A stretch of 6,728 bases of DNA from JAJNBK01 sp035642715 (GTDB lineage: Archaea > Thermoproteota > Nitrososphaeria > Nitrososphaerales > Nitrososphaeraceae), in contig DASQRW010000031.1 in NCBI GenBank assembly GCA_035642715.1, forward strand, positions 1 to 6,728. Direction: 5' to 3'. Positions 1-6,003 of this stretch are shown in pieces (the stretch's first letter is position 1; every line of letters starts with the position of its first letter). The translations under genes and the position numbers were made by a program. The notes under the pieces were generated by a model. The model did not search any database. It saw only the letters and a list, made by a program, of their open reading frames with translations, and was not told the origin of the DNA.

Positions 1-794
1 TATTATGTATCGATGCATTCGGACCGATCAGCGACAATGCTGGAGGATTGGTTGAGATGACAGGCATGGGAGAAGAGAACCGAACTATTACGGATAAAAT
101 AGATGCTGTGGGAAACACTACAAAGGCGATCACAAAAGGATTTGCTATAGCCAGTGCTGGTCTAGCGGCATTGGCCATGATTCAGGCATTTCAACATGAA
201 GCAGACAACATCTTTCCAACAAAAGAATTCTTGTACTCTCTGTCCGATGTAGGATTGGTTATAGGCCTCTTAGTTGGTGGCTTGATTCCTTTCTTTGTAA
301 CTAGTCAGCTAATTACTGGCGTAGGTAACGCTGCATCGAAAATGGTAGAGGAGATAAGAAGACAATTTAAAGAAAAGCCCGGTATTTTAGATGGAAAAGA
401 AACTCCTGACTACGCACGATGTGTAGACATTGCGACAAGTGCTAGCCTGCGAGAGTTATGGAAGCCTGCTCTGGTGACTGTAGCGGCACCTATTATTATA
501 GGAATTATATTAGGACCGACTGCAGTGGCAGGTGTGTTGATGGGCGCCGTTGTTAGTGGACTATTTTTAGCCTATCATCTTGCAAACAGCGGTGGTGCAT
601 GGGACAATGCTAAAAAATATGTTGAACTGCTGGGAAAGAAAAAGACAGAAGCTCATGCAATAGCAGTAGTTGGTGACCTAATCGGCGATCCGTACAAGGA
701 TACGGCTGGCCCAGCTCTAAATACTGTAATCAAGTTGCTAAATACAGTCGCAATAGTATTTGTGCCGGTCTTTATTGCTATCCTTGCGATGTAA
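1..794 (+). CDS. hppA: Membrane-bound proton-translocating pyrophosphatase, C-terminal part (5' end outside window)
   Basis: Integral membrane enzyme that hydrolyses pyrophosphate and pumps protons across the cell membrane. The frame is open to the left edge (first whole codon at 3), and the conserved motif DAFGPISDNAGG lies at 12-47, upstream of any plausible start, so this is the last 263 residues of a protein normally around 700 long. A second family motif, GNTTKAITKGFAIASAG, starts near 111. Its Lys (123-125) and Thr (132-134) occupy the two positions that separate potassium-independent enzymes (Lys/Thr) from potassium-dependent ones (Ala and Gly/Ala), so I infer a potassium-independent proton pump. 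GGAWDNAKKYVE and DLIGDPYKDTAGP are the family's C-terminal substrate/metal-binding motifs. About five hydrophobic segments fit the last membrane helices of a 16-helix protein. The end matches the usual C-terminus, so only the 5' part is missing. Family assignment is very secure; ion specificity is inferred from the signature. Confidence 0.96.
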   Translation, partial: LCIDAFGPISDNAGGLVEMTGMGEENRTITDKIDAVGNTTKAITKGFAIASAGLAALAMIQAFQHEADNIFPTKEFLYSLSDVGLVIGLLVGGLIPFFVTSQLITGVGNAASKMVEEIRRQFKEKPGILDGKETPDYARCVDIATSASLRELWKPALVTVAAPIIIGIILGPTAVAGVLMGAVVSGLFLAYHLANSGGAWDNAKKYVELLGKKKTEAHAIAVVGDLIGDPYKDTAGPALNTVIKLLNTVAIVFVPVFIAILAM

Positions 795-795
795 G

Positions 796-812
796 AGAGA
801 GCGAGAGAGAAA
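796..812 (+). repeat. GA-rich purine tract after hppA
   Basis: Directly after the hppA stop codon the plus strand is almost pure GA repeat (GAGAGAGCGAGAGAGAAAG begins at 796). It is a low-complexity purine tract between hppA and the ileS promoter. No stem-loop or T-run terminator accompanies it, so no function is assigned. Confidence 0.55.
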
Positions 813-818
813 GCATAG

Positions 819-833
819 TTAATAAATATAAAT
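819..833 (+). promoter_or_regulatory. Archaeal TATA-box-like element for ileS
   Basis: TTAATAAATATAAAT resembles an archaeal TATA box, centred near 828. The usual spacing of about 26 bases puts transcription start near 854, giving an untranslated leader of under 20 bases before the ATG at 873. No Shine-Dalgarno-like GGAGG precedes the ATG. The element suggests ileS is transcribed independently of hppA. The call rests on sequence and spacing only. Confidence 0.5.
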
Positions 834-872
834 GCAGGTCGTAAGATAAGAGTGGCTTTGGTATAATAATAA

Positions 873-3800
873 ATGGCACTTCAAGGCAAATTTGAAGCTA
901 AGGCATTTGAAAATGAGATTCGCAGTTATTTAGACAAGATAAATCTGAAAACCCTTTTGAAAAATGAGCTTTTTGATAATAACAATAATAATGACATAGT
1001 AAGTTATATCGAGGGTCCTCCCACCCTGAATGGAGAACCACATGCAGGACATTTAAGAGGACGTATAATTAAAGATGTCTGGTATAGATTCAATACTTTA
1101 CAAAAAAAGAAGGTTATCTTTAGAGCTGGCTGGGATACTCAGGGTCTTCCAGTAGAATTGCAGGCTGAAAAGGAATTAGGATTGACAGGAAGTAAAACAG
1201 ATAATCTTAAGAAAGTTGGAATCGAAAAAATCGTCGAAACATGCAAGAAATTAATTTTACATTATAATGAGAAATGGGTTAGCGCAGACAAATTATTAGG
1301 TATGTCATTTGACTATGAAAATGCATACTGGACTTTTTCTGACCAATATATTGAAAGAGAATGGCAATACTTAAAGAAAGCTTGGGAGAACGGAATATTA
1401 CAGGAATGGTTTAGGGTTGTTGCATACTGTCCGTCATGTCAAAGTTCTCTTAGTAATGCTGAGGTTAACCAAGGATATGAAATAGTCGAGGATCCGTCTT
1501 TCTATTATAAAGTCAGATTAACGAACACAGAAGATACGTATCTCATAGTCTGGACAACCATGCCTTTTACAGTAGTTACAGATGAAATGATCGGAGTAAA
1601 TCCAGAAGCGAAATATGTATATGTAACACTAAACAACAACGGCCAAGAAGAACAAGAAGAAGAAGAAAAGTGGATTGTTGCAGAAGCCCGATTGCATGAT
1701 TTGATGAAACAGTTCAGAATTTATCAATTCAAAATTGAAAAAACAATTTACGGTAAAGATCTTGATGGCATGCATTACATTCATCCTTTACTTGATTTGA
1801 TACCAGAACTTGACAACTTGGCAAAAGAAGGATCCATTCACTTTGTCGTAGCAGAAGAGTTTGTAGATGCTGTTGCAACCGGCAGCGGCATAGTTCATCT
1901 GTCTCCAGCAAATGGTGAAGTAGATTTTGATATTGCCACAAAAAGAAATGTGCCAATATTTGTACCAATAGACGACAGAGCTTTCTTTACAGAAAAAGCA
2001 GGAGAATTCAAAGATATTTTTGTCAGAGATGCTGACCAATCAGTAATTAAAGCAATGGAAGACGCAGGTGCTGCTATTAAATCAGGTACGATAAAACATC
2101 AATATCCAACTTGCTGGCGTTCTCATCACAAACTGGTCTGGATTGCTAGAAGAGAATATTTTTACATTATAAAGAAACTTGGCGATCTACCATTAGAAGC
2201 AGCACAGAAGGCAGAATATTTTTATGAGCCTCCAAAAAATAGATTTTCTGAAATTATAAAGGAAAAGGTACCATGGTGTATATCAAGGGAGCGTATTTGG
2301 GGTACGCCTCTTCCAATTTGGTCGTGTCCTGAATGCGGACACAAAGATCCATTATTCTCAAGAGATGAAATCATAAAAAAGGCAAGCGATCTTCCTGATG
2401 GTCCCAACTTTGAACTTCATAGGCCTTGGATTGATAGGATTGTAATAAAATGTGACAACTGTGGTAGAGAGAATATGCAAAGAGAACCTTTTGTTCTAGA
2501 TACATGGCATAATAGTGGTGGAGCACCCTATGCTTCACTCAGCGATGTGGAATATCAGAATCTAATTCCTGCTTCTTTCCTAACTGAAGGAATAGATCAA
2601 ACAAGAGGTTGGGCATACACTCTATTGATGGAAAATGTAATTTTGCAACAACGCGCAATAGCGCCATTCCAATCGTTTCTCTTCCAAGGACACGTGCTAG
2701 ATGATAAAGGAAACAAAATGAGCAAAAGTATCGGAAATGTAATTGATGCATACAACCTACTCAGAGAAAATTCTGTAGATTTGGTTAGATTTTATTTTAT
2801 GTGGAAAGCCTCTCCGATTGAATCATTGAACTTTAGCCTTAAAGAAATGGAAAAAAGACCCTATCAGGTCATAAGTACCTTATATTACTTACACACTTAT
2901 TTTAAACAGAATAGCAGCTTTGATAAATTTGAACAGAATAAACACAATCTTACATGGGTGCTAGACAATAATTTATTGAATTTACCGGAGATATGGCTTT
3001 TATCAAAGTTACAGGGCCTAATATCTCAGGTCACAATAGCATTTGAAGGATGTAGATATAATGAAGGTGCAAAAGCAATCGAAGAATTTATAATTAATCA
3101 ATTAAGCCAAACATATATTCCAGTTACCAGAAATGATATTTGGGATGATAGTCCAGAGGGCGTTAACCGCAGATTTGCAATCTATTCGATATTGGCCTAT
3201 TCGCTCATGCAAATAGATATAATGCTTCATCCTTACTCGCCATTTATTACGGATTATCTCTATTTACGTTGCTTTCCACATCTAAAAAAGAGTAGTATCC
3301 TACTTGAACGCTGGCCAAAATATGAAGGACAACTTGTTAACAGAATGATAGAAGAAGCTTTTGACAAATCAAAAGAAGTAATCTCTCTTGCCAATGCTGC
3401 AAGAATGAAAGTTCAACTAAAAAGACGATGGCCAATGAAGGAGGCTATAATTTGCAGCCCCGATTTAAGATTTCTTTCCGTCGATGGAATTTCAAATATA
3501 ATAAAAAATCAGCTAAATGTTGAAAATTATGCACTTGTTGAGATTCGTGACGATACAGAACTAGTAAAACTATTAAGTCTCTTAGAAAATAAATTGCCAA
3601 TTGTTCCTAACATTGAGTTGATAAGGAAAAAAATCGCACCTAGCGTAAAGAGCAATATTGATAAAGTAATACTTGCATTTGAAAAACTCGATAAAATAGA
3701 ATTGCTCAAAGCTTTGAACTCATCATCTGGAGGGGGAACATTTAGGCTTGTATATGAAGGTGGAGGAGAGATCCTTCTATCGCCAGATGATTTAAAGCTA

Positions 3801-4148
3801 TCATACATAGTCTCAGAAGGATACGTTATGTCAGAAAGAGACAAGCTTATGGTCTTTATTTCCACACAACGCGACAAGGAATTGACAGCTAAAGGCTTCT
3901 TAAGAGATCTAGCTAGAAATCTACAGCAGTTACGAAAGGAGTGTGGATATAATCCAACAGATATACTTTCAACAGCGTTTGTTGCAGATTTATATGATGA
4001 AGAAATTTCTTTTCTGTCTCCATTGAAGGATGAGTTGAAGTATCTTGTAAGAGTCAAATCCATTGTATTAACGAAAGATGCAGTTGAAAAAATAAACTAC
4101 AAGTCAATAGATCTTGAAGGACGAAAACTGAAAATTTCAATACAATAG
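873..4148 (+). CDS. ileS: Isoleucyl-tRNA synthetase, archaeal/eukaryote-like type
   Basis: Cytoplasmic class Ia synthetase that charges tRNA-Ile with isoleucine and hydrolyses misactivated or mischarged valine. The ATG is immediately preceded by an in-frame TAA (870-872), so no earlier start is possible. Order over 1,091 residues: HIGH-type motif HAGH (57-60, in GPPTLNGEPHAGH); Cys pair CPSC (186-189); CP1 editing domain with WTTMPF (227-232) and GSGIVHLSPANGEVDFD (337-353), whose Asp351 corresponds to the editing-site aspartate; CWR (414-416); a second metal-binding set CPEC (485-488) and CDNC (527-530); DTWHNSGGAPYAS (543-555); FLTEGIDQTRGWAY (569-582); KMSKS (615-619); anticodon-binding helical region with QTYIPVTRNDIW (746-757) and LHPYSPFITDYLY (785-797); C-terminal extension. 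Length is slightly above the usual archaeal size of about 1,050, partly from an Asn run (36-40) and a Gln/Glu run (258-265). All catalytic motifs are intact. Editing is inferred to be functional. Confidence 0.98.
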   Translation: MALQGKFEAKAFENEIRSYLDKINLKTLLKNELFDNNNNNDIVSYIEGPPTLNGEPHAGHLRGRIIKDVWYRFNTLQKKKVIFRAGWDTQGLPVELQAEKELGLTGSKTDNLKKVGIEKIVETCKKLILHYNEKWVSADKLLGMSFDYENAYWTFSDQYIEREWQYLKKAWENGILQEWFRVVAYCPSCQSSLSNAEVNQGYEIVEDPSFYYKVRLTNTEDTYLIVWTTMPFTVVTDEMIGVNPEAKYVYVTLNNNGQEEQEEEEKWIVAEARLHDLMKQFRIYQFKIEKTIYGKDLDGMHYIHPLLDLIPELDNLAKEGSIHFVVAEEFVDAVATGSGIVHLSPANGEVDFDIATKRNVPIFVPIDDRAFFTEKAGEFKDIFVRDADQSVIKAMEDAGAAIKSGTIKHQYPTCWRSHHKLVWIARREYFYIIKKLGDLPLEAAQKAEYFYEPPKNRFSEIIKEKVPWCISRERIWGTPLPIWSCPECGHKDPLFSRDEIIKKASDLPDGPNFELHRPWIDRIVIKCDNCGRENMQREPFVLDTWHNSGGAPYASLSDVEYQNLIPASFLTEGIDQTRGWAYTLLMENVILQQRAIAPFQSFLFQGHVLDDKGNKMSKSIGNVIDAYNLLRENSVDLVRFYFMWKASPIESLNFSLKEMEKRPYQVISTLYYLHTYFKQNSSFDKFEQNKHNLTWVLDNNLLNLPEIWLLSKLQGLISQVTIAFEGCRYNEGAKAIEEFIINQLSQTYIPVTRNDIWDDSPEGVNRRFAIYSILAYSLMQIDIMLHPYSPFITDYLYLRCFPHLKKSSILLERWPKYEGQLVNRMIEEAFDKSKEVISLANAARMKVQLKRRWPMKEAIICSPDLRFLSVDGISNIIKNQLNVENYALVEIRDDTELVKLLSLLENKLPIVPNIELIRKKIAPSVKSNIDKVILAFEKLDKIELLKALNSSSGGGTFRLVYEGGGEILLSPDDLKLSYIVSEGYVMSERDKLMVFISTQRDKELTAKGFLRDLARNLQQLRKECGYNPTDILSTAFVADLYDEEISFLSPLKDELKYLVRVKSIVLTKDAVEKINYKSIDLEGRKLKISIQ
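978..992 (+). repeat. Asn-codon trinucleotide run inside ileS
   Basis: Five consecutive Asn codons (AAT AAC AAT AAT AAT) encode residues 36-40, just before the strand leading into the HAGH motif. The run sits in the N-terminal extension outside the Rossmann core, where extra length should be tolerated. It belongs to a set of similar trinucleotide tracts elsewhere in this window. Confidence 0.7.
1644..1667 (+). repeat. Gln/Glu-codon run inside the ileS editing domain
   Basis: CAA GAA GAA CAA followed by four GAA codons encodes QEEQEEEE (residues 258-265) between two strands of the CP1 editing domain. It follows closely on three AAC codons (1632-1640, residues 254-256). The segment is hydrophilic and lies between the WTTMPF and GSGIVHLSP motifs, so it is probably a surface-loop insertion. 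The framework motifs on both sides are intact. Confidence 0.65.
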
Positions 4149-4305
4149 AAGGGGCATCTTTGTCTATAAAGTATATTTATGAATTACGGTTCTAATTATA
4201 AAGGCAAAACTATAATAGCAACATACAGTAGTGAATATATGTATTAGAATTCAGCGAAAAGCACCTCCTTATAGAAAGTAAAGTAGATCTATCTATTTTG
4301 TTAAA

Positions 4306-4312
4306 TTTTTTT
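4306..4312 (+). terminator. T-run, candidate archaeal terminator in the ileS 3' spacer
   Basis: Seven consecutive Ts on the plus strand lie about 155 bases after the ileS stop and just before the promoter of the next gene. Archaeal RNA polymerase can terminate at oligo-T tracts without a hairpin, so this could end ileS transcription. There is no stem, and AT-rich spacers contain T-runs by chance, hence low confidence. Apart from this and the TATA element at 4324, I see no gene or structure in the spacer 4149-4355. Confidence 0.3.
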
Positions 4313-4323
4313 GTCATATATTA

Positions 4324-4332
4324 TTATAAATA
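4324..4332 (+). promoter_or_regulatory. TATA-box-like element for the 4356 gene
   Basis: TTATAAATA is centred at 4328, 28 bases before the ATG at 4356. That is the spacing expected when the transcript begins at or almost at the start codon, i.e. leaderless expression as is common in archaea. It supports the ATG at 4356 over the upstream TTG at 4311, which lies ahead of the TATA element and would not be transcribed from it. Confidence 0.5.
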
Positions 4333-4355
4333 GTAAATATATTGAATTATTGGTC

Positions 4356-4697
4356 ATGGCCAACAAGCAGTTAACTTTGGATGAAAATCAAGTAACTTTA
4401 GATGATTGGTTGATCGAACGGCTAAGAGATAAACTTCGCAAAGCGGCTGCTAATGCCAATAGAATAGGCAAGCCTATTTTGTTATATAGAAATATTATAG
4501 AGGAAAATGAGGCTGCAGCAGAAGAAGAAGTCGCCACAGTTAGCGAGAAAAACGCTATTGTGCAAGTATTTACTTATGGTGGGTTTATTCCTCCTACATT
4601 TCAGCAACAACACGTATTTAGACTAGACGATTTTCCAATGTGGGTAATGAAAAGAGGCCGTAACCTTCTACTACAATGTCTTGAAAACTTGGAATAA
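4356..4697 (+). CDS. Small acidic protein of unknown function
   Basis: I do not recognise this 113-residue protein. It begins MANKQLTLDENQVTLDDWL and has a predicted N-terminal helical, charged segment (DDWLIERLRDKLRKAAANAN, about 21-40). An acidic stretch EENEAAAEEEV follows (roughly 50-60), then a C-terminal part with YGGFIPPTFQQQHVFRLDDF and a final helix. There is no signal peptide, membrane segment or Cys/His metal site, so it is probably cytosolic. The frame extends upstream to a TTG at 4311, but the ATG at 4356 is preferred because a TATA element sits 28 bases before it. Codon use and amino-acid composition look like a real protein, and no longer ORF competes on the other strand. It stands alone, with spacers of about 200 bases on each side. 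Confidence 0.75.
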   Translation: MANKQLTLDENQVTLDDWLIERLRDKLRKAAANANRIGKPILLYRNIIEENEAAAEEEVATVSEKNAIVQVFTYGGFIPPTFQQQHVFRLDDFPMWVMKRGRNLLLQCLENLE

Positions 4698-4719
4698 ATA
4701 ATAATTATTATTATTATTA
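4697..4719. repeat. AAT/ATT trinucleotide tract with a 16-bp perfect palindrome
   Basis: AATAATAATTATTATT (4697-4712) is its own reverse complement, and ATT repeats continue to about 4719. It overlaps the stop codon of the preceding gene. An AU-only hairpin would be weak. It resembles the second ATT tract at 4908, about 200 bases downstream, so simple-repeat expansion is the plainest explanation. Confidence 0.6.
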
Positions 4720-4751
4720 CTATAGAATAGGACTTGTACCATTCATTTAGT

Positions 4752-4788
4752 TAAAGATGGTAGAGCCTGTCTAATGCCTCTATCTTTA
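4752..4788 (+). other. Imperfect inverted repeat, candidate RNA hairpin
   Basis: Left arm TAAAGA + TAGAG (4752-4757 and 4761-4765, separated by TGG) pairs with right arm CTCTATCTTTA (4778-4788). This gives 11 base pairs with a 3-base bulge and a 12-base loop. On the plus strand it would lie in the 3' region of the preceding small gene. It could be a 3'-end structure or processing site. No T-run follows, so it is not a classical terminator. The rest of spacer 4698-4925 shows only AT-rich sequence and the ATT tracts. Confidence 0.35.
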
Positions 4789-4907
4789 GTAGTATTCTCT
4801 ATTAAAAAGGTTAAACCAGAATATATTAGCCCGTTTATGCAAGGAACTTAACTTTGCCTCGATATCTTTATGGCAATGCATTTATACTATTCTGCTAAAA
4901 CAAAAAA

Positions 4908-4924
4908 ATATTATTATTATTATT
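4908..4924. repeat. ATT trinucleotide tract
   Basis: About five ATT units follow an A-run (4902-4908) and end next to the stop codon of the minus-strand gene. Read from that gene the tract is AAT-rich and A/T-only, so it forms its immediate 3' flank, and the T-run it presents on the minus strand could serve as a termination signal. It is similar to the tract at 4697. Confidence 0.55.
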
Positions 4925-4925
4925 G

Positions 4926-5189
4926 TTATAGTCTATCGGGAAATCCACCATAATCGCTGTAGCTATTTCTTTGATTAACGATAGCTAGAGTATTTCTAAT
5001 AAGATGATACATATTATTATGGCATGAACAATTACAGAGTCTCGTTATTTTTGATCCCTTTATTATCTCTAGTATTATGCCTTCACATAAACCGTGTTCA
5101 TTTTGAAGACATCTATCCGACTTATCCACGGCATAAAATATTCGTAGTTTAATTTTATTATTGTTATTAACATAGGCATACACATACAT
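4926..5189 (-). CDS. Small Cys/His-rich, probably metal-binding protein
   Basis: A protein of about 87 residues whose function I cannot name. Its core has Cys27, His32, Cys35, then Cys52, Cys54, Cys56 and His57, spaced C-x4-H-x2-C-x16-C-x-C-x-C-H, where DRCLQNEHGLCEG leads and LCNCSCH closes. This ligand set suggests one zinc or similar metal site. From memory, short proteins with an H-x-x-C ... CxCxCH pattern are common in Nitrososphaera-type genomes, which favours a real gene. The N-terminus is low-complexity (Tyr/Val repeats, then NNNN), and the tail after the motif looks unstructured. The ATG at 5189 is chosen. A GTG at 5195 adds two residues, and a GTG inside KIKLRIFYAVDKSDRC would give a shorter protein starting near the motif. 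A TATA element at 5222-5229 fits a very short leader. It is divergent from the cupin gene. Confidence 0.6.
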   Translation of the reverse strand: MYVYAYVNNNNKIKLRIFYAVDKSDRCLQNEHGLCEGIILEIIKGSKITRLCNCSCHNNMYHLIRNTLAIVNQRNSYSDYGGFPDRL

Positions 5190-5203
5190 ACACACTGTAA
5201 TTG

Positions 5204-5214
5204 TTAAATTATTT
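5204..5214 (+). promoter_or_regulatory. TATA-like element for the cupin gene
   Basis: TTAAATTATTT is centred at 5209, 26 bases before the ATG at 5235, consistent with leaderless transcription. It lies between the minus-strand TATA element (5222-5229) and that gene's expected transcription start near 5199, so the two promoters interlock. Confidence 0.4.
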
Positions 5215-5221
5215 TTGATTC

Positions 5222-5229
5222 AATATAAA
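5222..5229 (-). promoter_or_regulatory. TATA-box-like element for the minus-strand Cys/His-rich gene
   Basis: AATATAAA on the plus strand reads TTTATATT on the minus strand, a good archaeal TATA box. Its centre near 5225 predicts a start around 5199, giving a leader of about 4-10 bases before the GTG at 5195 or the ATG at 5189. It is too close to the cupin ATG (5235) to serve that gene. Confidence 0.45.
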
Positions 5230-5234
5230 CATGA

Positions 5235-5579
5235 ATGGATATTTATACTGAGGATAGACCTTGGGGAAAATTTGAAAAATTTCATGAGAATCAATTATCT
5301 ACTGTTAAATTAATCTATATCAAGGCTAATTCTAGACTCAGTCTTCAGTATCATAAAGAGAGATGGGAATTTTGGAAAGTAATGAAGGGAACTGCTCAAG
5401 TAGAATTAGACGGCAAGATAAGTGAAGTAAAAGAAGAGGAAAATGTAGTCATTCCAAAAGGAGTAAAACATAGAGTTAAGGCGCTGAATAATAATTGTAT
5501 TATCCTTGAGATCTCCTATGGTAAGTTCGATGAAAACGATATAGTCAGAATAGAAGATGATTATCAACGAATAATCTAG
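5235..5579 (+). CDS. Single-domain cupin, type II mannose-6-phosphate isomerase C-terminal-domain family
   Basis: A 114-residue cytosolic beta-barrel protein. RPWGKFEKF near the N-terminus, SRLSLQYHKERWEFWKVMKG (33-52) and DDYQRI at the end match the cupin domain at the C-terminus of bifunctional mannose-1-phosphate guanylyltransferase/mannose-6-phosphate isomerases (ManC/AlgA type). Likely metal ligands are His40 and Glu45 of motif 1 and His79 of motif 2 (VIPKGVKHR). Where ManC has HHHRAEHW this protein has HKERWEFW, so the ligand set is reduced compared with a full HxH...E...H cupin. The nucleotidyltransferase domain is absent, so this is a stand-alone cupin. Isomerase activity, or a role in sugar-nucleotide supply, is possible but not shown. 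An in-frame TGA at 5232-5234 fixes the ATG at 5235 as the first usable start. The gene stands alone and diverges from the minus-strand Cys/His-rich gene. Confidence 0.85.
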   Translation: MDIYTEDRPWGKFEKFHENQLSTVKLIYIKANSRLSLQYHKERWEFWKVMKGTAQVELDGKISEVKEEENVVIPKGVKHRVKALNNNCIILEISYGKFDENDIVRIEDDYQRII

Positions 5580-5661
5580 ACGAAAACTTCACTTAGTTAT
5601 ATTATGTAATGTCATTATAACGTGTTCCTCTACTTTTATTTCAAATTTCTATACTTCAACG

Positions 5662-5857
5662 GTGGTGCATTTTGACATTTTTATATACTATATCCAATTA
5701 GGACCTCAAAAAACCTTTTATGAATTTGTTGATAGGACTTTTTTAAGCAAATCACAAAAGAGAAATATAGCATCCAAAAGATTATTAGAATAAAAAAGAC
5801 ATTGCTGAAGTATTCAGGCGACAGGTAGCTAATTACATTTTAGATAAAAGATTTTAA
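5662..5857 (+). pseudogene. Possible decayed coding remnant, frameshifted (unidentified)
   Basis: One frame reads QLGPQKTFYEFVDRTFLSKS and continues QKRNIASKRLLE before a TAA at 5791-5793. Only a few bases on, another frame reads KDIAEVFRRQVANYILDKRF and stops at 5855-5857. Both stretches look like charged amphipathic protein and would join through one frameshift near 5791, inside an A6 run. There is no ATG at the front: the first frame is open far upstream and only GTGs at 5662/5665 are available. I do not recognise a family. It could be the tail of a decayed gene or chance open frame in AT-rich DNA. Confidence 0.22.
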
Positions 5858-5955
5858 ATATGAAGAAGGAAGCGACGTGACAACTAAAGATACTACTAAT
5901 TCTAACAATATCTTCTGTTGAAACTACGCTGTGACTTGCCTTTTTGTTATCACTT

Positions 5956-5971
5956 ATTACATATATGTAAT
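5956..5971. promoter_or_regulatory. 16-bp perfect palindrome with TATA-like centre
   Basis: ATTACATATATGTAAT is a perfect palindrome. Its CATATATG centre could act as a TATA box, which would put transcription start near 5990, about 60 bases before the hydrolase ATG at 6053. A palindrome over a promoter element is the usual shape of an operator for a dimeric regulator. Short palindromes also arise by chance in A/T-rich DNA. Function is inferred. Confidence 0.35.
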
Positions 5972-6003
5972 TAATAATAATACCTATAACAGAGAAAAGC
6001 CAT

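Noticed and set aside
48..794. TTG at 48 as the start of a complete 248-residue protein
   Set aside because: The frame is open to the left edge and the conserved DAFGPISDNAGG motif precedes 48, so the gene continues outside the window.
1729..2751. Four shorter minus-strand open frames within ileS
   Set aside because: All overlap well-conserved synthetase sequence, have odd composition and no motif, and lack promoter-like sequence.
3527..4063. A 178-codon minus-strand open frame antisense to the ileS 3' end
   Set aside because: It is Ser-rich with no recognisable motif and lies wholly opposite a secure gene; it looks like a shadow frame.
4311..4355. TTG at 4311 as the start of the small unknown gene
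   Set aside because: It directly follows a T-run and lies upstream of the TATA element, which points instead to transcription starting at the ATG at 4356.
4697..4924. A CRISPR-like or satellite array made by the ATT tracts
   Set aside because: The repeat unit is only three bases and there are no spacers; this is a simple microsatellite.
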